From Trema orientale (Eukaryota; Streptophyta; Magnoliopsida; Rosales; Cannabaceae): a stretch of DNA of 64,000 bases. Within the stretch, counting starts at the first letter, position 1; each line of letters opens with the position of its first letter. The position numbers and the translations under genes are program-made. The stretch spans positions 124,001 to 188,000 of the forward strand of contig JXTC01000181.1 of assembly GCA_002914845.1 (NCBI GenBank), read 5' to 3'. The notes below the pieces were generated by a model. It had not been told where the DNA came from, ran no database searches, and worked only from the letters and a program-made list of their open reading frames with translations. This document shows, piece after piece, positions 59,695-64,000 of the stretch.

Positions 59695-62600
59695 CCATCT
59701 TAACACAAACGAGTGCTGCTTGGCATATACGCATTCCCAAAATAAGTGAAGAGGAGTTTCTTTGCTTTGAAGACACAAAGGACAAGTAACATCTTCTAAG
59801 CTAAAAATCGCACCTAGTTTGGAGTGCGTCGATAGACTATTGTTCAAAGCTCTCCACCAAAGTAGCTTGTGTCTCAGATGCAGCTTCGATTTCCATAACT
59901 TTCTCTAAGTTGTCTTCTTATCACTATCTTCCTGCGGACTATTCATTCTGATCAAAGCTTGATAAAGGCTCTGAACTGTGAACTTCCTATTGGTAGTCAA
60001 AGCCTAGAACCACGTCCCCTGAACAGTGATTGGAATTTGTAAAATGGCCCTGGTTGAGATATTGTCAAAACACCTCTTCAGAAAATCCAAGTTCCATTCT
60101 CCTAAAGGCATTATGAAATCTCTAACCAGCCACCTTCACTCCAGCACCTCCCTATTGACTGGATTAGGAATAAAGCCATCAAGGAAAGGTACCTAAGAAT
60201 CCTTTCATACATTAATGCAAGAGTTTGGACCAACTAAGAGGCATGCTCCTAACTTGATTAAGTCTCTATGCGTCAACACAGCCCTCCATAACCAGGAATC
60301 GCCCTTCTTCCCCTCAACAGAGAGGAAACTCCTGCCTTTTAAATATTTTGTCTTGACCATCTCATACCAAAGGGAGGGGCTCTCTTGCAAAACCTTCCAA
60401 GACCATTTAACAATGAATAACGAATTGATTATCTCTATTCTTCGGAAACCTAAGCTATCAAGATCTTTAGGTCTATAAATAGAGCTCTACGACTTCAAAA
60501 ATAAGTTATGCTTCTCATCACAGTACCCCACCAAAAGTTACATATAGTGTTATCTAGTTTCTTACAGATCATCTTAGGGAAAAGAATGACTGAAATGGAA
60601 TACGCTGGAATAGCCAATGTAACTACTTTGGCTAGAACTCCTCTACATGCTCTAGATAGACAATGTGATTTCCACCTAGCTAGCCGCTGCTGGACTTGTT
60701 GACAAATGTAATCCAGGTCTTTCATCTTGTTTTTTGTGAATAATAATAGAAGCCCCAAGTATCTATTCAGCCCCGTGAAAGGTTTGAATTCCAGAATTCG
60801 TATCAAATCTCAAACTTTAGCACCTCTTAAGTTCTTACTTATATGAAAATTCGACTTCTTCTCATTTACTTTCTGTCTGGACTAAGAACCGTGTTGTTAG
60901 AGATAATTCAAGAAACCTACAATTTCTTTCCTCGTAGCCCTACTATATAATAAAATGTCATCAGCAAAAGTTAAGTGAGTGAAGCTAGGACCCATATGAG
61001 AAATTTTTATTCCTTTTATTTCTTCTCTCTGCTCAGCTTTCCAAATTAGCCTTGACAGAATCTCTCCATATAAGATGAATAAATACGGAGAAATATGGTC
61101 CCCTTGCTATAAACCCCTTTCTGGAACAATCTTGCTACAAGAACTGCTATTCAAAAGGATCGTAACCGATGCCGTTGTAATACACTGCATGATCTAATTG
61201 ATAAAACATTCTGGGAAACCAAACCCCTTAAGAACATATAGAAGGAAACTCTATTCTAAGCGGTCGTAGATCTTCTCTATATCCAGTTTGAGAAGTATAA
61301 GAACATGGCATCCTTTTTGCTTAGCCATGGTATAGAGTATCTCTTAAGCTATCATTGTGTTTTCCCTAATGTTCCTCCCTTTCACAAATGCACACTAGTT
61401 AGGAGAGATAAGTGATGGAAAAAATGGCTTGATTCGGTCGGCCAAAAGTTTTGAGATGATCTCATAAATCGTGTTACAAAAACTTATTGGTCTATAATCA
61501 TTTATCTTTGTGGGATTTTCTACTTTAGGAATCAACACCACATTTGTCTCATTCAGCTTTTGCAACAGAGTCCCTGTTATAAAGAAGTCAGTAACCTTCA
61601 GGAACACATCTTCCTTAACGATCTCCTAATAATTCTTAAAAAACACCCCTGGCATCCCGTCTGGTCTCAGCGCCTTATTCGGGTTCAAGGTAAAAAAGAC
61701 TTTTTGGATTTCCTCTAAAGAGGGGATAGCCAATAGATTGAGGAAACTATAGGGGTTAACTTGAGGAAGTTCTAATTCTGAAAAATCCACGCTGCTTGTA
61801 ACTGGTTGCGATGAGAACAACGTTTGAAATTTTGTGGTGAAAGCTACCGCAATATCCTCCCTGTTGTCTAGCCACACACCTTCATCGTCCTTAATATAGC
61901 TAATGCTATTCTTCCTTCTCCTCATCAATGTAGTAAGAAAAAAGAACTTTGTACATCTGTCTCCTTCATTTGTCCACTGGACCCTTGACTTCTGTCTCCA
62001 AAGTATTTCCTCCTTCATCAAATTAGGACATTCTCATCTATTGGTGGTAAAGACTGAGCCACTTCCAACTATTTCCTGACTTCACTAATTTTACTTGGAA
62101 CATGTCTAAACTGCTCTCTATTCCACCTTTGAAAGGTTGTTCTAGTCTGCCCGATACATTTCACTAGCCTCTTACCAGGGGTTGGATAATGTGTTGAGAG
62201 CCAAACTTTTTAACTACCCAATAACTTCACATATCTTTCGTCCACATAGCTTCAAATTTGAAAAACTTGAAACCCCCTGTTTTGAAGCCCACTGTGTTTA
62301 AAAGGATCCGAGCATGGTCAGATACATAATTCGTAATAGTTCGCACCATCGCCTATGGAAAGAGCAAAATCCAATTGCAAGTTGTTGCTGCTCGATCTAA
62401 GTGAGTAAGACTGAATAAAGCACCATCCCATTGTCTATTCCACATAAAAGCTAGACCTGAAGATCTCAAATCAATCAGACCCATGGACTCCAGACAACAC
62501 CTTATAGCAGCTGAGGATGAGGCATACCCTTCCATCCCAATTCTACTATTTCATGACTCATTATCTTTAACAGTTCCATTGAAATCCCCTATGAGTAATT

Positions 62601-64000
62601 TTGAATTTGGGCACCTTGCTGGCTGATTTGGCAGGGAGTCCCAAAAGTCACATCCATTACTGGCCAATGGCAGCCCATAAATGGCTGAGAAACTCCAAGG
62701 CTCCCCTGGTGGATCTGAATAAATAATACAACTTATTGCATTTTTAGTTATGACAATTGGTTCCAAATTATCCCCTTCTTTCTAGCACACACAAAACCCC
62801 CTGATCTTTCCCTCGGTTCCACGTGAACAGAATTGTAGTAATGCAGCTTTCTCAGCTTTGGTCTGAAAGTACCCCATTTAATCATCGTTTTTGATAGAAC
62901 AAGAATATCAGGGTTATAGGAGCTTACCAGAGCATGCAAGCTCCTAACTGCAAAGGGCCTAGCAAGCCCCTTGTAGTCCCAGGCGAGGATGATCATGACA
63001 CCTGGGGAGACACCTTGGGGCCGGTCTCTATAGCCCTAAAGTGAAAAACTTGTTCATCATCCAACACTCTACAACTATCCCCATCTTGTTGCACATTACA
63101 TTGTCGACTCTTGTTAGCAGCTCGGTGTTTAGCTCGAGCTTTTTGAATAAGCTTGACTCCCTTTATTCTTGGACCACTCCAATTTGACGCCTAGGCAGCA
63201 GTCACTCCTTCAATGAAATTTTCAATCACAATAGGGATAGGTTCATCGCTAGAAAAAGTTGGAATTTGTAGAGCTTCAGGAGATGACCCATCATAAATAA
63301 AAGATGGGTTTATGCGGGTTACTTCTTGGCATAACTAGATCGCATTCACTTTAGGAGTCTATTGGAACTCTGAATCCATTTGGGCTATTAGGAGGATGAA
63401 GCGTTGAGCTTTCCTTTTCTTTGATGGAGGCCTCGTGGTTTAACCCAGGCTAATTTCATACTGCCTAGCCCATTCCTCAGTGGAATGGGCTAGTTTAAAC
63501 AAAGCTTGGTAGGCTTGAAACTGGCGGTCTGCTTGGACATCATTATGAACAACCCTAGCCATGTTTGAGTCAATATTTTCAAATGATACCATGCCCGAAT
63601 TTACCGATCTACCCCTCTCCAACACCTGGTTTGGCAGAGCTAGTTTGTGCAAGGTCACGGACAATATGTTCTCTGAGTTGTGATCTGGCTGTTCATTTTG
63701 CTCAAAACATCGGTTGTTCCGGCTCGTAGCCGAATCACCCTTGAAGTAGAAGCAGGACATAATATCATTCTCAGCTCTCATCAACGGCCTAAACAGACGG
63801 ACTGTGAAACCCCCATTGGTTATGGTGGCTCCTGTCTTGGCTCTATAGATTTTATGGTCATGTCCCAACAGCCGGCACTTAAAGCAAAAATCCATTATTC
63901 TTTCAAACTTAAACTGAATCCACCATGGGAAACCCCTCTGTCTTTTCTAAAGAAAACCTGCCGCCAAAGGCCGAGCTATCGGAACCTCCACTTTCACCCG
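59695..64000 (-). mobile_element. LINE (L1-type), 5' part, interrupted by LTR, runs off window
   Basis: Read right to left: ORF1 end with a zinc knuckle (CFKCRLLGHDHKIY, last Cys replaced by Tyr) at 64000-63440; apurinic endonuclease at about 62996-62340; linker (62021-61626); reverse transcriptase from 61607 (LIPKVENPTKINDYRPIS), with the catalytic box LTFADDILLYS intact at about 60985-60950; thumb region (60806-60495); zf-RVT region (about 60390-59700). The endonuclease has lost its usual ETK glutamate (LVLSKT), and many stops are present. The element ends at 59695 with CCATC (complement GATGG), where the copia LTR begins; its 3' end is at 45233-45990. Confidence 0.9.

Noticed and set aside
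40145-64000. A possible gene cluster or new system among many frames
   Set aside because: Every recognisable domain is protease, reverse transcriptase, RNase H, integrase, endonuclease or gag of retroelements.

Overview
This is nuclear DNA from a flowering plant, most likely a eudicot. It is AT-rich, its genes have short exons with GT-AG introns, four genes belong to plant or general eukaryotic families, and more than half of the window is nested transposable-element debris. I cannot name the species from sequence alone.

Genes. Four loci are supported exon by exon: a NOP53-type 60S ribosome-biogenesis factor (14739-18307, +, 11 exons); a small mitochondrial armadillo-repeat protein (25099-27092, +, 6 exons); a LURP-one-related (LOR) protein whose N-terminus is broken by a perfect 29-bp tandem duplication (28333-29152, +, 3 exons); and an AVT6/SLC38-type vacuolar amino-acid transporter (30798-32684, -, 5 exons). 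There are three pseudogenes: a Myb/SANT-like gene (332-1012, -), a dead copy of NOP53 exon 1 (about 11225-11488) and a short gene fragment carried inside a Mutator-like element (20441-20683). The genes are unrelated and do not form a functional cluster.

Layout. 1-3.2 kb: Myb/SANT-like pseudogene and intergenic DNA. 3.2-4 kb: Ty1-copia tail. 4.2-10.4 kb: decayed Ty3/gypsy-like DNA. 10.4-14.7 kb: three copies of a TIR element plus duplicated NOP53 upstream DNA, one copy hit by a 609-bp Mutator-like element. 14.7-18.3 kb: NOP53, followed by a copia gag remnant. 20.2-23.6 kb: a 3.5-kb Mutator-like element with a 9-bp target duplication, holding a gene fragment, a long GTAACC-rich array and an assembly gap. 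25-32.7 kb: the gene-rich part. 29.9-38.1 kb: four TIR or hairpin elements and one truncated LINE. 40-64 kb: a stack of retroelements.

The most informative structure is in the last 24 kb. An LTR of about 1.8 kb inserted into a LINE with target duplication GATGG. The two halves of that LINE now lie 14.5 kb apart on opposite strands (45233-45990 + and 59695-64000 -), each joined to one arm of an inverted pair of the same LTR. This fits an inversion by recombination between inverted LTRs. One arm was then entered by a complete 9584-bp Ty3/gypsy element (49372-58955, TSD ATGTT), the other by a 1556-bp TG...CA element (8-bp flanking repeat). I found no evidence of a new functional system such as a biosynthetic cluster, defence system or CRISPR. 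What is unusual is the rearrangement history and several gene-breaking small duplications.
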